Part shown: piece by piece, positions 33,690 to 44,998 of the stretch | How positions within the stretch are numbered: the stretch's first letter is position 1 | How the letters are laid out: each line of letters begins with the position of its first letter | Assembly: GCF_014839805.1 (NCBI RefSeq) | Contig: NC_051138.1 | Coordinates: 8,740,983-8,804,982 of the forward strand | Source of the DNA: Manduca sexta | Lineage: Eukaryota > Arthropoda > Insecta > Lepidoptera > Sphingidae | DNA length: 64,000 bases | Direction of reading: 5' to 3' | Position numbers and translations under genes: made by a program | Notes under the pieces: generated by a model | Told to the model about the DNA's origin: nothing | The model's database searches: none | What the model saw: the letters and a program-made list of their open reading frames with translations, nothing else

Positions 33690-36600
33690 AGGTAATGAAC
33701 CTTCAAATGGGACCATATCGGAACTGTGATACTTTCCTATTACGGTATTATTAAGATCAGCTAATACAAAGGTCGTCGGACTAACTAACTTCGAGACAAC
33801 ATAAGGCCCATCTCGTTTAGGGAGAAACTTTGAAGAAGTGCCTTTGTCCTTTATACCCAATCGATGAGTTGCGATCAAAACCAAATCACCTACACTATAC
33901 TTTGGAGCGGGACGACGATCAGCATCCGCAACTACTTTTCGCTGATCTTGTCGACGCTCAACTCGCTCTCGAATCTCACACAAACTGCCAATGAAAGAAC
34001 GTAAAGAAGGGGTTGCCTGTGGAACAAAATTTTCTTTATCCATGATAGTGCGGAGGTCATGCCGCACATCAAACGGTGTACGCATCTCCCTAGCAAAAGT
34101 TAAATAAGCGGGAGTCTTGCCGGTGGTGCAGCAAACGGCACTATTTAGTGCAAAACGGACTTGGGCTAAGTGTTTAGGCCAATTATGGTGCTCCGTCTTG
34201 ACCAACATGGCTAATTGAACTTTTAAATCCCTGTTCTTCCTTTCGACAGGATTTGCTTCAGGATGGTACACAGGAATCAACTCTTGCTTGATACCAAGCA
34301 CAAACATACATTTCTGCATTACAGCTGAGATGAATTGAGGCCCGTTGTCGGATATAACCCGTCGCGGTAATCCGTAACGAAGGAAATATTCCTCGATAAG
34401 GACCTGTGAACAATTTTCGGCTGTAGCATCTTTAAGAGCAAACAACTCGACCCACCTAGTCGCAACATCCTCTACTAGGAGAATCAAACGTTCTCCTAAA
34501 TATCCTGATGGTAAGGGACCAAACAGATCTACTGCAAGAACTTCCGACCGTTGCTATAGCACTGGAGTCTGCAAAAGCCCTGAAGGTTTCTGGTTTGTTG
34601 CTTTATAACGTTGACAGTCTATAAAATTTTTCAAATAACCAGCAACAAACCGGCGCATACCTGGGAAAAAATAACGTTCACGTAAACGGTTAAGTGTTCT
34701 TGTGACTCGTTGATGCCCAGCAGTAGGGGAATCATGGAATTCTTTAAGGATTTCTTCTCTCTTGGATACTGGCACCACCAGTTGAATCTCTTCAGAGTCA
34801 CCATCAGGATCGTAACGGTACAAAATACCTTGTGACATCATATAACCACGTTCCAACCAACGATTAGAAGCGAGCTCGTCATCAGCTTCCAAATCACGAA
34901 TGATCTTCAAGACGTCAGGGTCTTCTAATTGTGCAGTCCGAAGATCCGCAGCTGAAACATGAGGAAGGTCTAATGTGATAGAGCACATACTGGTAGAGAC
35001 ATCATCACAAACAGGTCTGCTTAAGGTCTCGGCTAAGACATTTACTTTACCCGGAGCGTATTCAATACGAAGGTCGTAGGATTGAAGTTTGAGGGCTCAT
35101 CTAATTAGGCGACCACTTGGTGTTTTAAGTGTGAGCAGCCATCGTAGAGGCTGATGATCGCTTTTAACTATGCAGGTGTGTCCATCAATATAACCTCTAA
35201 ACTTATCCACTGCCCACACAACAGCAAGAGCTTCACGCTCAGTGATGGTATAGTTTCTTTCGGCTGACGTTAGAAGGCGACTAGCATATTCTATGGGCCT
35301 CTCATCATTACCATCTCCTTGGAGTAAAGATGCTCCAATTGCATAGTTGCTAGCATCTGTTCGCAAAAGAAATGGTTGGGTATAATCAGCCTGAATTAAT
35401 ATGGGTGCTTCGCATAATTTACATTTGAGAGCATCAAAGGCGAGCTGTTGAGCTTCATCCCATCTCCACGGCTCATTCTTGCGGGTAAGTTTGGTCAGTG
35501 GCTCAGCTACCATGGCAAAATCATGAATAAATTTTCTAAACCATGAACAGGTTTGCAAAAATGATTTCAACTGCTTAATGTTGTTTGGGGGTGACCTCTG
35601 CTGGATGGCGTCAATTTTCGAAAGGTCGGGGCGAATACCTTGAGGCGTAATAATGTGACCGAGGTAACTCACCTTTTGGCGAGCAAAGAAACATTTTTCT
35701 CGGTTTGCGCATAGGCCGAAATGACGCAATCTATCGAATACCTTCTGAAGGTCACGAAGATGTTGTTCAAAGCTACCTTGAGTAATGATCATCAAATCAT
35801 CCAGATATGCCAGAAGTGTAACATTCTGTAAAGATGCTCCGGAACGAAAACGGTCGATTAACCAGTGGAACGTTGATGGAGCATTTTTTAACCCGAAAGG
35901 CATACGCTTAAAACGGTATGTCCCGAACGGTGTGACAAACGCAGTCTTATCTTGATCTTCAGGGGCAACTCACTTGCCAATAACCAGCCTTAAGGTCGAT
36001 GGTCGACATAAAGCAATCGCGTTTGGTCATCAGAAGAAGTTCGTCAATGAGAGGAATTGGGTAACAGTCCGTCTTGGTGATCGCGTTAAGACGCCGATAG
36101 TCAATGCAAAACCTGACTCCTCCGTTCTTCTTTGGTACGAGGCACGAGCACAGCAGGTGAGGTCCAAGCAGACTCGCATTCTTCAATAATGCCATCGTTG
36201 AGCATCTTATCCAACTCTGTCTTCATCAACTCTTTCTTAGCGGGGGTGAGTCGATACGGCGGCACCGATATCGGCGGATGATCGCCAATATCAATGTGAT
36301 GCTCGGCGTATGGTGTAGGGGCTCCCCCTGCTTGAAAGATATCTTGGTTCTGCAGCAGTAGGTCGCTGAGCTGTAATCGTTGTTCAGGACTAAGCATTAT
36401 ACCCTCATCTGCGCGCAGAATATCGGCAGTGGAAACCGTTGTGCATGACTTAGAAGCTTCGTACTCTAATGGATAAGAAAGTACATCACCTGAAAATTTC
36501 CAAGTCGACGTAGCAAAATCTATCACAAGACCTGCGGCATTAATAAAATCTATGCCAAGAAGCGTTTCACTGCATAAAGTGTTAGGGAATATTATAAATT

Positions 36601-36949
36601 CCGTTAAAATTGGCTGATTTTGTTTAATTTTAACTTCAAGGTTCGTTACAAGTACCTGGCGCATTTGTGCAGAACCATCAGCTAACCTAATTCGTCTATT
36701 GACTTCCTTACAAGGATAATTCCTTTTCTTAAGTAGACTGTAAAGTGAAGAACCGGCTACACAGCCTTTGGCACCCGTGTCTAATAAAGCTATACCTCTA
36801 GTATCCAGAATTTCTATACCTAGTATCGGCCTACGATGACTATGATTTTCACTGTTCTGAGGATAGTCACTTTTAAAAGAGTCAACAGCAGACAACGAAT
36901 CTACCCGTGGGTGTGACATGGTCACCCTATCCAAACTCGGAGGCGACAT
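33690..36949 (-). pseudogene. Gypsy pol: protease, reverse transcriptase, RNase H, integrase (broken)
   Basis: Order: aspartic protease with LLDTGAKG (near 36780), RT with [20 protein letters not shown] (near 36110) and the catalytic YLDDLMII (near 35800), RNase H with LRTDASNYAIG (near 35350) and YTITEREALAVVWAV, an HTH/zinc-binding linker with the FHDSPTAGHQRVTRTLNRLR stretch (near 34720), and integrase with ISDNGPQFIS (near 34340) and NPVERKNRDLK. Frames change or stop near 36100, 35930, 35095, 34990 and 34550. The catalytic residues are still visible but the polyprotein cannot be made in one piece. Confidence 0.82.
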
Positions 36950-37033
36950 AGATGGTAGCGCATGGACACTTGTAACTTGAACACATGTACTATCTGCCTC
37001 GGGCGTCCCACTAAAATTAGAAGTAAAAGATGT

Positions 37034-38659
37034 TCACATACCTGGAACTATGGCAGGAACGTCATTAACTCGAAATGGACGAGAAGTGATGGTAGGAAGC
37101 TCACCAACTCCTAACGGTGCAGACGAGATGACGGGAAGCTTGCCAGCACCAGCATGTGAAGCTATTGTAAAGCGTCCACTATCCGCCGAATTCATGGTCA
37201 CCATACATGGTCTCTCGACTTCCACTGCCGGTGATCCTGGATCCTGGAAATAAGAACTTACACAACCATAAACGTCTGGAGATGTGGTCACCCTAGTTCT
37301 GCATTGTACACCTGAATCATTACTTGAAACCATTTGTTGGCAAAACAAACCATCTTCCATATTACCTACATGTTCGTCCGAAAACATGGTCACTTTAGCA
37401 CTATTATCCAACACACAATAAGATGACAATGTACTTTTGGTCAAAACACACCGATCGGGCACAAAGTCACAGGGCATATCGTTATTGAAATCGCGCGGAA
37501 TGACACAAGGAAACGATTTTTGTGAACATTGCGACTTAGGTAATTTAGACATCCTAGACCTAGGCGCGGACGCATTATATGCATACGGCGTATTGAAATA
37601 CTCTTTAGGCATTACACATTTAAAATCACCGGGCATAAAGCTTTGTGTATTCTTATATTTTACGTAAAATAATTCCGGAATAACAGCTTTAAAATCGGTA
37701 GGTAAATATGTATCACTCATAACTGATTGTTTAGAAATGATTATGTTCCCTTTATAATAATTATTGGAAGGGGAAACTAAACATCCATTTGTAACGGCAA
37801 ATTGAGTATTTTGTATATTAGCGGCTGGCGGCGACGGCGTGGGACCAGCAGTCCCATATGCTGCGTCTGCATGTTTATGAGAGCGTGGACTGGGCCGAGG
37901 GCGTTCCTCCTGAGGGATTTCGGCGACAGCTTCCTCTATCTCTCTTGCCCTTTTTAAAAGGGTATTAAATGAGCTGAACTCTTCTTGCCGAAGGCGTTTC
38001 CGTATCCTTATATGAAGCAAACCATAAACCATATCCAGCTCCACTTTTTCGTTAATATCGTCTTGTGGAAGTCGTGCTAACAGAGATCGAGCCTTCGCAA
38101 TAAATATCTCGGTTTTCTCGTTGTCTTGTGGCCGGCTAAATAGCTCGCGATATATGCGATGAGGCGGCCGCGTATCTCCGAAGGCGCTGCGTAGGCCTTG
38201 TACCGCGGCAATCCACGTAGTAATTGACGACTTGACGCCTTGCCACCACGTAGCGGCGTCATTAGTCAGCAACATGGACAGGCCTCTGACGGCATTCACC
38301 TCACTAATGTCGGCGGCACATTCCTTAAAGGCCTCGACGGCATCGAGAAAAGTGTCGACCGACTCGCTGGGGGCGCCGCCGAATCGGACGGTACACGCTG
38401 AAAAGTTTCCCGGTGCCGGTATAATGACAGTTGGGGTCGATGCAAGTACCGAACTTGATGGTTCTCGTTGCTGAGTTCGCTTCATGTGGTCGAATAAGCG
38501 CTCGAGCGTTTCGGCTTGCGAGCGTTGAAGTGATGCAATCATAGCGGCGACATCGTCACAGGAAAAACTTCGTTGCGGTGATGGACTCGCGGCTGCGGCG
38601 GCTTCATCGGCGTCCACGAAATCCGATTGACGTCGCGATTGGCGTCGCGTTCGCGGCAT
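37034..38659 (-). CDS. Gypsy gag-like protein, 541 aa, intact frame
   Basis: The frame opens MPRTRRQSRRQSDFVDADEA. The central part, from about residue 85, has ACTVRFGGAPSESVDTFLDA, a capsid start, and LLTNDAATWWQGV, the retrotransposon gag hallmark. A glutamate- and proline-rich linker then leads to a long C-terminal part with repeated (V/A)MP-x-(D/E)F phrases. No CCHC zinc knuckle is seen, which is unusual for Gypsy gag though known in some lineages. The frame is open throughout, unlike pol. It would form the particle shell. Confidence 0.78.
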   Translation of the reverse strand: MPRTRRQSRRQSDFVDADEAAAAASPSPQRSFSCDDVAAMIASLQRSQAETLERLFDHMKRTQQREPSSSVLASTPTVIIPAPGNFSACTVRFGGAPSESVDTFLDAVEAFKECAADISEVNAVRGLSMLLTNDAATWWQGVKSSITTWIAAVQGLRSAFGDTRPPHRIYRELFSRPQDNEKTEIFIAKARSLLARLPQDDINEKVELDMVYGLLHIRIRKRLRQEEFSSFNTLLKRAREIEEAVAEIPQEERPRPSPRSHKHADAAYGTAGPTPSPPAANIQNTQFAVTNGCLVSPSNNYYKGNIIISKQSVMSDTYLPTDFKAVIPELFYVKYKNTQSFMPGDFKCVMPKEYFNTPYAYNASAPRSRMSKLPKSQCSQKSFPCVIPRDFNNDMPCDFVPDRCVLTKSTLSSYCVLDNSAKVTMFSDEHVGNMEDGLFCQQMVSSNDSGVQCRTRVTTSPDVYGCVSSYFQDPGSPAVEVERPCMVTMNSADSGRFTIASHAGAGKLPVISSAPLGVGELPTITSRPFRVNDVPAIVPGM

Positions 38660-38713
38660 TTTAATATGACGAATTTAACACGAATATTCACGGCCCAAAG
38701 TTGGGCAGCCAGT

Positions 38714-38923
38714 TTCACAATATTTTTTATTGAAATTAAAATAATAATTTCAATAATTATTGAAATTATTATTAATATAATCGGCGGGAATCTCCGTCGC
38801 GTATATCGTCGACGGAGATTCCCGCCGCTTCCGCCTTGTGCAGGCGCGGCGCTAGCGAGCTCGGGGCTCGCAGCAACGGCGTGTGGTTGGTTGGTTTGGG
38901 CGTTATTTTGACCGGATGTTATA
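38714..38923 (-). repeat. Gypsy 5' LTR with an 18-bp palindrome
   Basis: The LTR runs from 38923 to 38714 on the minus strand and does not have TG...CA ends; it begins TATAACATCC and ends TTGTGAA. At 38782-38827 the arms CGGCGGGAATCTCCGTCG and CGACGGAGATTCCCGCCG form a strong GC-rich hairpin around a 10-bp loop. An AT-rich stretch with another short palindrome (TTTCAATAATTATTGAAA) follows. Confidence 0.7.
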
Positions 38924-41642
38924 AACTTACTTTCATAATCACCATCATAGCAAGGTAAAGTATCATTGTGATAAATATTATAAACGGTAGTAACATTTAG
39001 TATTTTATCTAAGTTATCGGTAAGATAAGTGCCGGAATTTTTTCTAAGTTTAGAGAGTAAAGTATTATTGGAAATAGTTACCATTTTAAAGATGAATTTG
39101 TACAACAACATTAGAATGCGAATTCTCATAGGAGGTAAATTGCATTCAATTTGCATAGAGTTAATAGGAGATGTATTCATGGCACCGAGAATTAAACGCA
39201 TATTTTTATTTTGTATTTTCTCAATTTTATCGATCAGTCTCATAGAGGAAGCATAACAAAAGAATGCGTATTCAAAATGGCTTCTAACTAACGATTTATA
39301 AAGCATTAAAAGAGTCTTTGGATCTGCTCCCCATTTAGAGCCAACTAAGGATCTGAGAATATTTGTAGCTTTCATAGCCCTTACTATTAAGCAATCGACG
39401 TACTTTAACCAACTTAAATTTTGATGGAAAAGAACTCCTAAGAATTTCACATTTGTTTCAATAGGAATTTTAATGTTGTGATATAAAACAGAAAATACAG
39501 AAATTTTAAGGCTTTTTTTAGAAAATATTACTATTTTGCTTTTATATGGATTGATTTCTAAGCCCAAAAAATTGAAATAACGGTGAAGATTTTGAAGAAC
39601 CAGGTTTAATTTAGTTTTAGTTTGTACCAAGTCATCATCGCTGCAGTATATGGCTAAATCGTCAGCAAATTGCAGATTTACAACGCTCGATCCCAAAACT
39701 ATATTTAATCGATGTATATATAATATATACAACAGGGGGCTTAAAATACCTCCCTGACACACACCTTTAAATGAAAGTCTAGGTCCATAAAATTTATTAT
39801 TATATTTAACAAAAACTTCTCTACCCGAGAGGAAATTGTAAATCCAATGAACCATTTTATCTGGAATACCCAAATTTAATAGAGATGTAGACAACAAACT
39901 TATATTGACATTATTAAAAGCACCCACAACATCTAGAAAAATGCATGCCAGATGTTTGTTTTCATTAAAAGCAGAGTTGACGTCAGTATAAAAGTGAGCA
40001 AGGCTTTCCCGGGCAGACATCCCGCGACGAAAACCAAATTGATTGTTGGGTAAAAGGCGGTTATGTTCGATATAAAATTCAAGACGAAGTTTTAGAAGCT
40101 GTTCGAAAATTTTCCCAACACATGAGGTTAATGCTATTGGTCGATATGAATCCGGACTATTGGGAGATTTATCAGGCTTGAGTATTGGAACCAAACAATC
40201 CATTTTCCACTCTTTCGGAATAAGAGAGGCGCACCATAAAGAATTTAAGATTTTTAGAAAAATTAATTTATTACGTGACGAGAGATTTTTGATCATTTTA
40301 TATGAAATATTGTCTAATCCGCACGCTGTATCTCTCCGAGATTTTATGGCTGTATTTAATTCTTCTAAAGTAAATGGATCAACGAGATAGGAGTTATTGA
40401 TATTTAAACGAGCAGTCCCAGAATGAAAATCATGATGGGGTTCAACGAAGTCTGGAGAATATTTCCTTAAAAATCGTTAATCCATAAGCTATCTGATGTA
40501 GTCGACATGGAAGATGATGAGAAAGTTTTATTAAATTTACGCATAGTTTGCCAAATTTTAGAAATAGGAGTTACTCGAGATAAATTTAAACAAAATTCTT
40601 GCCAACTATTATTCCTCTCTCGTTTTATTACAAATTTTTTTCGAGCTTGTAATTTTTTGAATTCCATAAAATTTTCAAGTGTAGGATTGTATTTGAACCT
40701 TATATAAGCATCTTTACTATTTTTGACGGCCAACGCACAACTCTCATTCCACCAAGGTACTGTCTGATGCCGAATGTTCTTAATAGAATTAGTTTGATAT
40801 AATTTATTGCTACTCTGTGGAATTTATTGCTCAATAGCTGTCATAATAATGTTATAGAATTTATTATATAACTCAAGTGGTTCAGATGATAAAAAATCAG
40901 AATTGTCTAGCATTTTATTAACTAAAACAGAGAAAGTTTCCCAGTTGATCATACGAAGATTATATTTCCGAAAGTATTTCATGTTTGCAGATTCACTAAA
41001 GGCAGGAGGAAAACTATTGTTCAACAGAAGTTTAGTCATTGTTGGCAAATGATAGCTGCCTAAAGGATCATCATGAACCCACCATTCAGAATTAAGTGCC
41101 AATGAAGGACTAATAAATGAAAGATCCAGTGCATTAGGTCGCCAAGTGTTAGTGCCAATCGTAGTAACATGTCCATCATTTAATAACACTAAATCACAAT
41201 CATCGAGGGAATCGAGAATGTCTCTGCCTCGTGCATCAGTTGAAGAACAACCCCACAAGACATGATGTGCATTAAAATCCCCTGATATAAAGGCCGGTTT
41301 CGGAATACTGTTAATTAAGTTGATAAATTTAGATTTCGTAAATGTAGGGGTGCAATTAGTAGGACAATAAAAGCTAGCGATTGAAAGCGGCTTATTATTT
41401 ATTGTTATTTTTATTACAACGTTTTGTAGCGAATCATCACAATAAGTCTCTATATTCTCATAATAAATACTGTTGTGAATCACTATAGCAACACCATTAT
41501 GATGATTGCCACAGTCATTTCGCACAATAGAATAGCCTTTTATATTGCAACGATGATGAGGTTTGAGCCAAGTCTCAGATATAATGGCTATATGAATTGA
41601 ATGATCAAAAAGAAATTGGGTAAAAATATGCCGATTACACAA
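38924..41642 (-). CDS. LINE-B ORF2, 5' part: endonuclease and reverse transcriptase
   Basis: From 41642: endonuclease motifs IAIISETWLKPHH, ISGDFNAHHVLWG and (degenerate) GSYHLPT; a linker (frame 40733-40467); then RT from about 40296 with PDSYRPIALTSCVGKIFEQL, FGFRRGMSARESLAH, FLDVVGAFNNVN, CQGGILSPLLY and catalytic LQFADDLAIYCSDD. Frames break near 40824 and 40450. The RT frame runs on for another ~380 bases into the LTR element, so the apparent 585-residue protein ending at 38539 is a chimera; LINE coding stops at DYESKF (38924). Confidence 0.8.
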
Positions 41643-41671
41643 AAGACTTTGAGCATTCCACTGTACTATAT

Positions 41672-42840
41672 TTAACTGATTGTGGGTGAATTTGAAGAAG
41701 AAATATTTTTAGCTTTGAATGTTTCATTAACTATATCAAGCACACTTTTAGAGCAAATGGGTGTATCTTTAGTTTTACTTAAGGTCACAATTTTAACTAT
41801 TGACTCAACTAAAATGTTTAATGCTTTATTGTCTGAGTTAATAATGGTGAGAAAGTCAATATCGCGTTTTTTTTGTTTGAGAGGAGGAAAATTTTTTTCA
41901 TCAAAAATGTCTGCAAAGGATTTGGGCATGTATTTATTTTTGTTCTCTTCTATTTTCTTTTTCTTTATAGGGCATACACCAGAAATGCTGATGTGGTTGC
42001 CCTGGCAATGTACACATAAAGCTTCTTGCATTGTTTTGTTACATGTTTTATAATTGTGGCTTTCACTGCATATGGAGCAACGTTCAGAATTTTTGCAAAA
42101 TTTAGATAAATGGCCATACCTCAAGCACCGGTAGCATTGTTTGACTGGAGGCACATACTTTGTGATGTCATGTCTTCACCCTGCTAAATCGACATGGTCC
42201 GGAAGAACAGAAGCTGCAAATGTGATTGCTACAGTTTGGGTTGGCTGTTGAATAAAACCATTGTCAGTGTTAGTTTTGCGCAAAATTCTTCGGACACAGA
42301 TGATTTTTTTATAGGTAGACAACATTGTAAAAATTTTCTTATTTGTTAATTTTATTGGTACATTTCTTATAATGCCTTTAACTTCTGTTGAATAGGCAGG
42401 AATACTGGCTTTAAAATATATATAATATATATAATATAATATTCTTTTAGGAAAGTTTGGTTATTTAAAAATGCATTGGCAAGACCAGGCTTTTCAAAAT
42501 AAACACCAATTTTAAATTTATTTAAACTTCTCAGATATTTAACTCCTTTGTTAAATCTTTTTAAGCAAGTAGATAATGAAAGCAGATCCCTGGATCCAAT
42601 GGAACGTTGATTATCTGCAGATTCTCACGAATACTACAAACTCTGCAGCTGCAGCATCTTCAGGATATCTCCTTGTATAGTCTGTGACATAATATGGTGC
42701 ATATTTTACAACCTCTAATTGCTCCTCTTCACACTCTGAGGATGAAGAATCACCTGAGGTTTCCTCAGGCTTATCTTCAACAGTATCCCCTAAGCTATCT
42801 TTTTCCGCTTCTTCGTTCGACCCTTCCCCATTGCAAGAAA
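41672..42840 (-). pseudogene. LINE-B ORF1 (gag-like, zinc knuckles), decayed
   Basis: The C-terminal part (42154-41672) reads PVKQCYRCLRYGHLSKFC, then CSICSESHNYKTC and CVHCQGNHISISGVC, three zinc knuckles of the CCHC type. Upstream an acidic stretch (EEETSGDSSSSECEEEQ-like, near 42760) followed by YAPYYVTDYTRRYPEDAAAA is recognisable as the N-terminal part but is interrupted by a stop near 42610 and by decay to 42170. Confidence 0.65.
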
Positions 42841-42969
42841 AGAATTAAATATTTATTTAGCTAATATCTTATCAGTAGTTTTATTTACTTTTACTAAATT
42901 ATTAGGATTTCGTTATATTTTAATATAAAAATTTTAAAATATATTTTAAGCCCGCCTAATCACTTGAAG

Positions 42970-43110
42970 GTTCCCGCGCTTTTTTTCTTGTTTTTCCCTT
43001 TATTTTTGGGAAGGCAAAGGGTTCTAGCCCATACAGCCTCGTCATTAATAGTGCTTTCTATGAGATCCAGTACGATAAGGCCTAAGCCAAGTCTTCATAT
43101 TATTTCCTTG
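42970..43110 (-). mobile_element. Truncated LINE-B-family 3' tail
   Basis: T-rich start (TTTTTTTCTTGTTTTTCCCT), then GGGAAGGCAAAGGGTTCTAG and CCATACAGCCTCGTC, followed by one diverged 35-bp unit. It is a poly(A)-ended minus-strand copy like those at 2916-2986 and 32176-32290, from a somewhat different subfamily. Confidence 0.65.
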
Positions 43111-43111
43111 T

Positions 43112-43612
43112 TTAAATTAACAACAAAAATATTACACAACCTATAGCCACTTTTGAAAAGCACGCGCTGAAGTATAACGTAACTAAATTGTGTGGGTGCG
43201 TTTGTGACATTGTTTTGTGGTTAGCAAGTTGGAACATTTGACATTTTATTTGCTTTTTTAATTCGGCATCATAAAGAGGACCAAAGGTAACCGTTTGATT
43301 ATTTAAAAGTGTACGCAAGCCGACCTTAACAACATAATATTTGTCTCGTTCTTTTCAACGGTTTTGGCCTATTTGAAAAAGTGGGATAAGTATATGAGGG
43401 TAATTTAGATTCCTTCTATGCTTGTTCTTGTTCTGAGCTTCTATGCTTGTCATTGTTCTGAGGGTAACCATTTGATAATTTTAAAGTGTACGCAAGCCGA
43501 CCTTAGCAACATAATTTTTGTCTCGTTCTTTTCAACGGATTTGGCCTATTTGAAAAAATAGGATAGGTATATGAGGGTAATTTAGATTCGTTCTATGCTC
43601 GTTCTTGTTCTA
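43112..43612. repeat. Second copy of the 2.1-2.9 kb segment, with a partial tandem duplication and an empty hAT-MITE site
   Basis: 43112-43436 matches 2098-2890 without the MITE: here AAGTATATGAGGGTAATTTA runs uninterrupted where copy 1 has the element between two ATATAAGG. A second partial copy follows at about 43460-43612, also uninterrupted, starting GGTAACCATTTGATAATTTT. No coding content is recognised. Confidence 0.75.
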
Positions 43613-44998
43613 AGGTTTAAACATAACTTTTTGTTTAATTTTACCTGAAAAAAATACCAGAATCATTTATCAAATTTTTAAACGTATCAAACCATATAGT
43701 GAAGTAGTAAGTAGTAACTCACTGACAAAAGATTCTAATAAAATAGTTCTATGTGTAGGGGAGCGATGGCGTCTATTCCTCAGAACAAGAACAAGCATTC
43801 AAATAAAATATATTTGTTCCGTCGCTACTAGGGCATGGCAACACTGGTTCTAATACAAAAGACAAGAGCCGTAATTTATAAATAAAAAAAAAAAAAAATA
43901 CAAAAGACAAAAGTGCAGAGCAAAGAGAATTATAATATATATGGAAATAGAGAGCCTACTCGTTGGGTTTTTGTGCCAATCGACATTACGGCTGCTTCAT
44001 ACTTGTGAGGTAGAGGGCGTTCGCGATTTTCGTTGCGTTTCACGATTCAGGTTTATTGTGTTTTATTATTTTGCAAACGGTTTTAAAAGTGCAGAAGACG
44101 GCAATCCAAGTATTAAAATACTTAGAAGCAGATCTGTATTTACTATGCCGTCGTAGTATAATATTTCTGACATCTTATTTACAGTGTACTTCTATCATTA
44201 TCAATACATAATAATTCGATAGTAATAAGATCTAAGAATAAGATCGTTAATCAGACAAACATCATATTGAAAATATTATTTTTATTTTATTTTTTTGCTA
44301 TAACATTTTGTGTACAAAATGCTTATAGTAAGTACTAATGATATTCACATTCCATATTAGATTTACAAAGTATTACACCTCTATTAAGCTATGTAAGCGC
44401 TGATAATTTGATCTTAGTTATTAATTATATTCAATGGAAAAGTAAACGATACTACTTTAAAATAAACTGTAATACACTGTAAAATTCCGAAATACTAAAT
44501 AATAAAATATACTTAAAATTATTTTATGTCTAAAAATACATACTGTGACGAATAATAATTAACATTGATATTTATAATATGCTAAAACATTCTCAATTGT
44601 CAAACTATATTTTTATAACAATTGATTTAACTTTTATAAAAAATATATGAATTCTTTTGTATTTCGATAATCATTTTAATGTATCATCAAATAAATATCA
44701 AGTATCAATGTTCAAATAAAAGAGAATTTATAATTTTTTATAAAAATTGCCTAATAATATACGATTCAATATAGAAATACATAAAAATTTACAAATCTAG
44801 AACAGCAATTAACTCTGAAACATACTAGCTAGCCATATTATTTATCTTTGTCTTCATCAAAAAGGAAATTCGGATTCTAGCATTATCTTTCTACACAAAC
44901 AAGTGAAACTAATATTAACAAGAACAAACTTATTCTAAGCCAAACAAAATAATTTCACAAATAAGTCACGCTACTTTTAAAAATTGAAAATGTAAAAT
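43613..44998. other. AT-rich intergenic region, nothing recognised
   Basis: A CCTCAGAACAAGAACAAGCA string near 43780 is the inverse of CTTGTTCTTGTTCTGAG strings in the duplicated segment and may be the far end of the same repeat. The small frame at 43941-44156 has no similarity I recognise. The rest is very AT-rich. Confidence 0.4.

Larger units (their letters stand above)
33611..38923 (-). mobile_element. Ty3/Gypsy LTR retrotransposon inserted in LINE-B
   Basis: It is flanked by AACTT (AAGTT on the minus strand) at 33606-33610 and 38924-38928. The 5' LTR is 38923-38714; a primer-binding-like TGGCTGCCCAAC follows at 38711-38700. Gag is 38659-37034 and pol 36949-33690. Only the last 30-odd bases of the LTR are clearly shared with the 3' end (TTCACAATATTTTTTATTGA... 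from 33611), so the 3' LTR is a short, deleted one. No envelope gene is seen. The element points the same way as its LINE host. Confidence 0.88.
32176..42850 (-). mobile_element. LINE-B: non-LTR retrotransposon split by a Gypsy LTR element
   Basis: On the minus strand: decayed ORF1 (about 42840-41672), ORF2 with endonuclease, RT, RNase H and C-terminal zinc segment (41642 to 32622, less the LTR insertion), then a 3' UTR with 35-bp tandem repeats and a poly(A) end at about 32190-32176. Domain order is the same as LINE-A but the sequences are clearly different. It lies between Rab3GAP2 and CCT4, antisense to CCT4. The 5' end is approximate and no target duplication was found. Confidence 0.85.

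Noticed and set aside
38539..40296. A single 585-residue protein on the minus strand
   Set aside because: The N-terminal two thirds is LINE-B reverse transcriptase; after 38924 the frame runs by chance through the Gypsy LTR. It is a chimera of two elements, not a gene.
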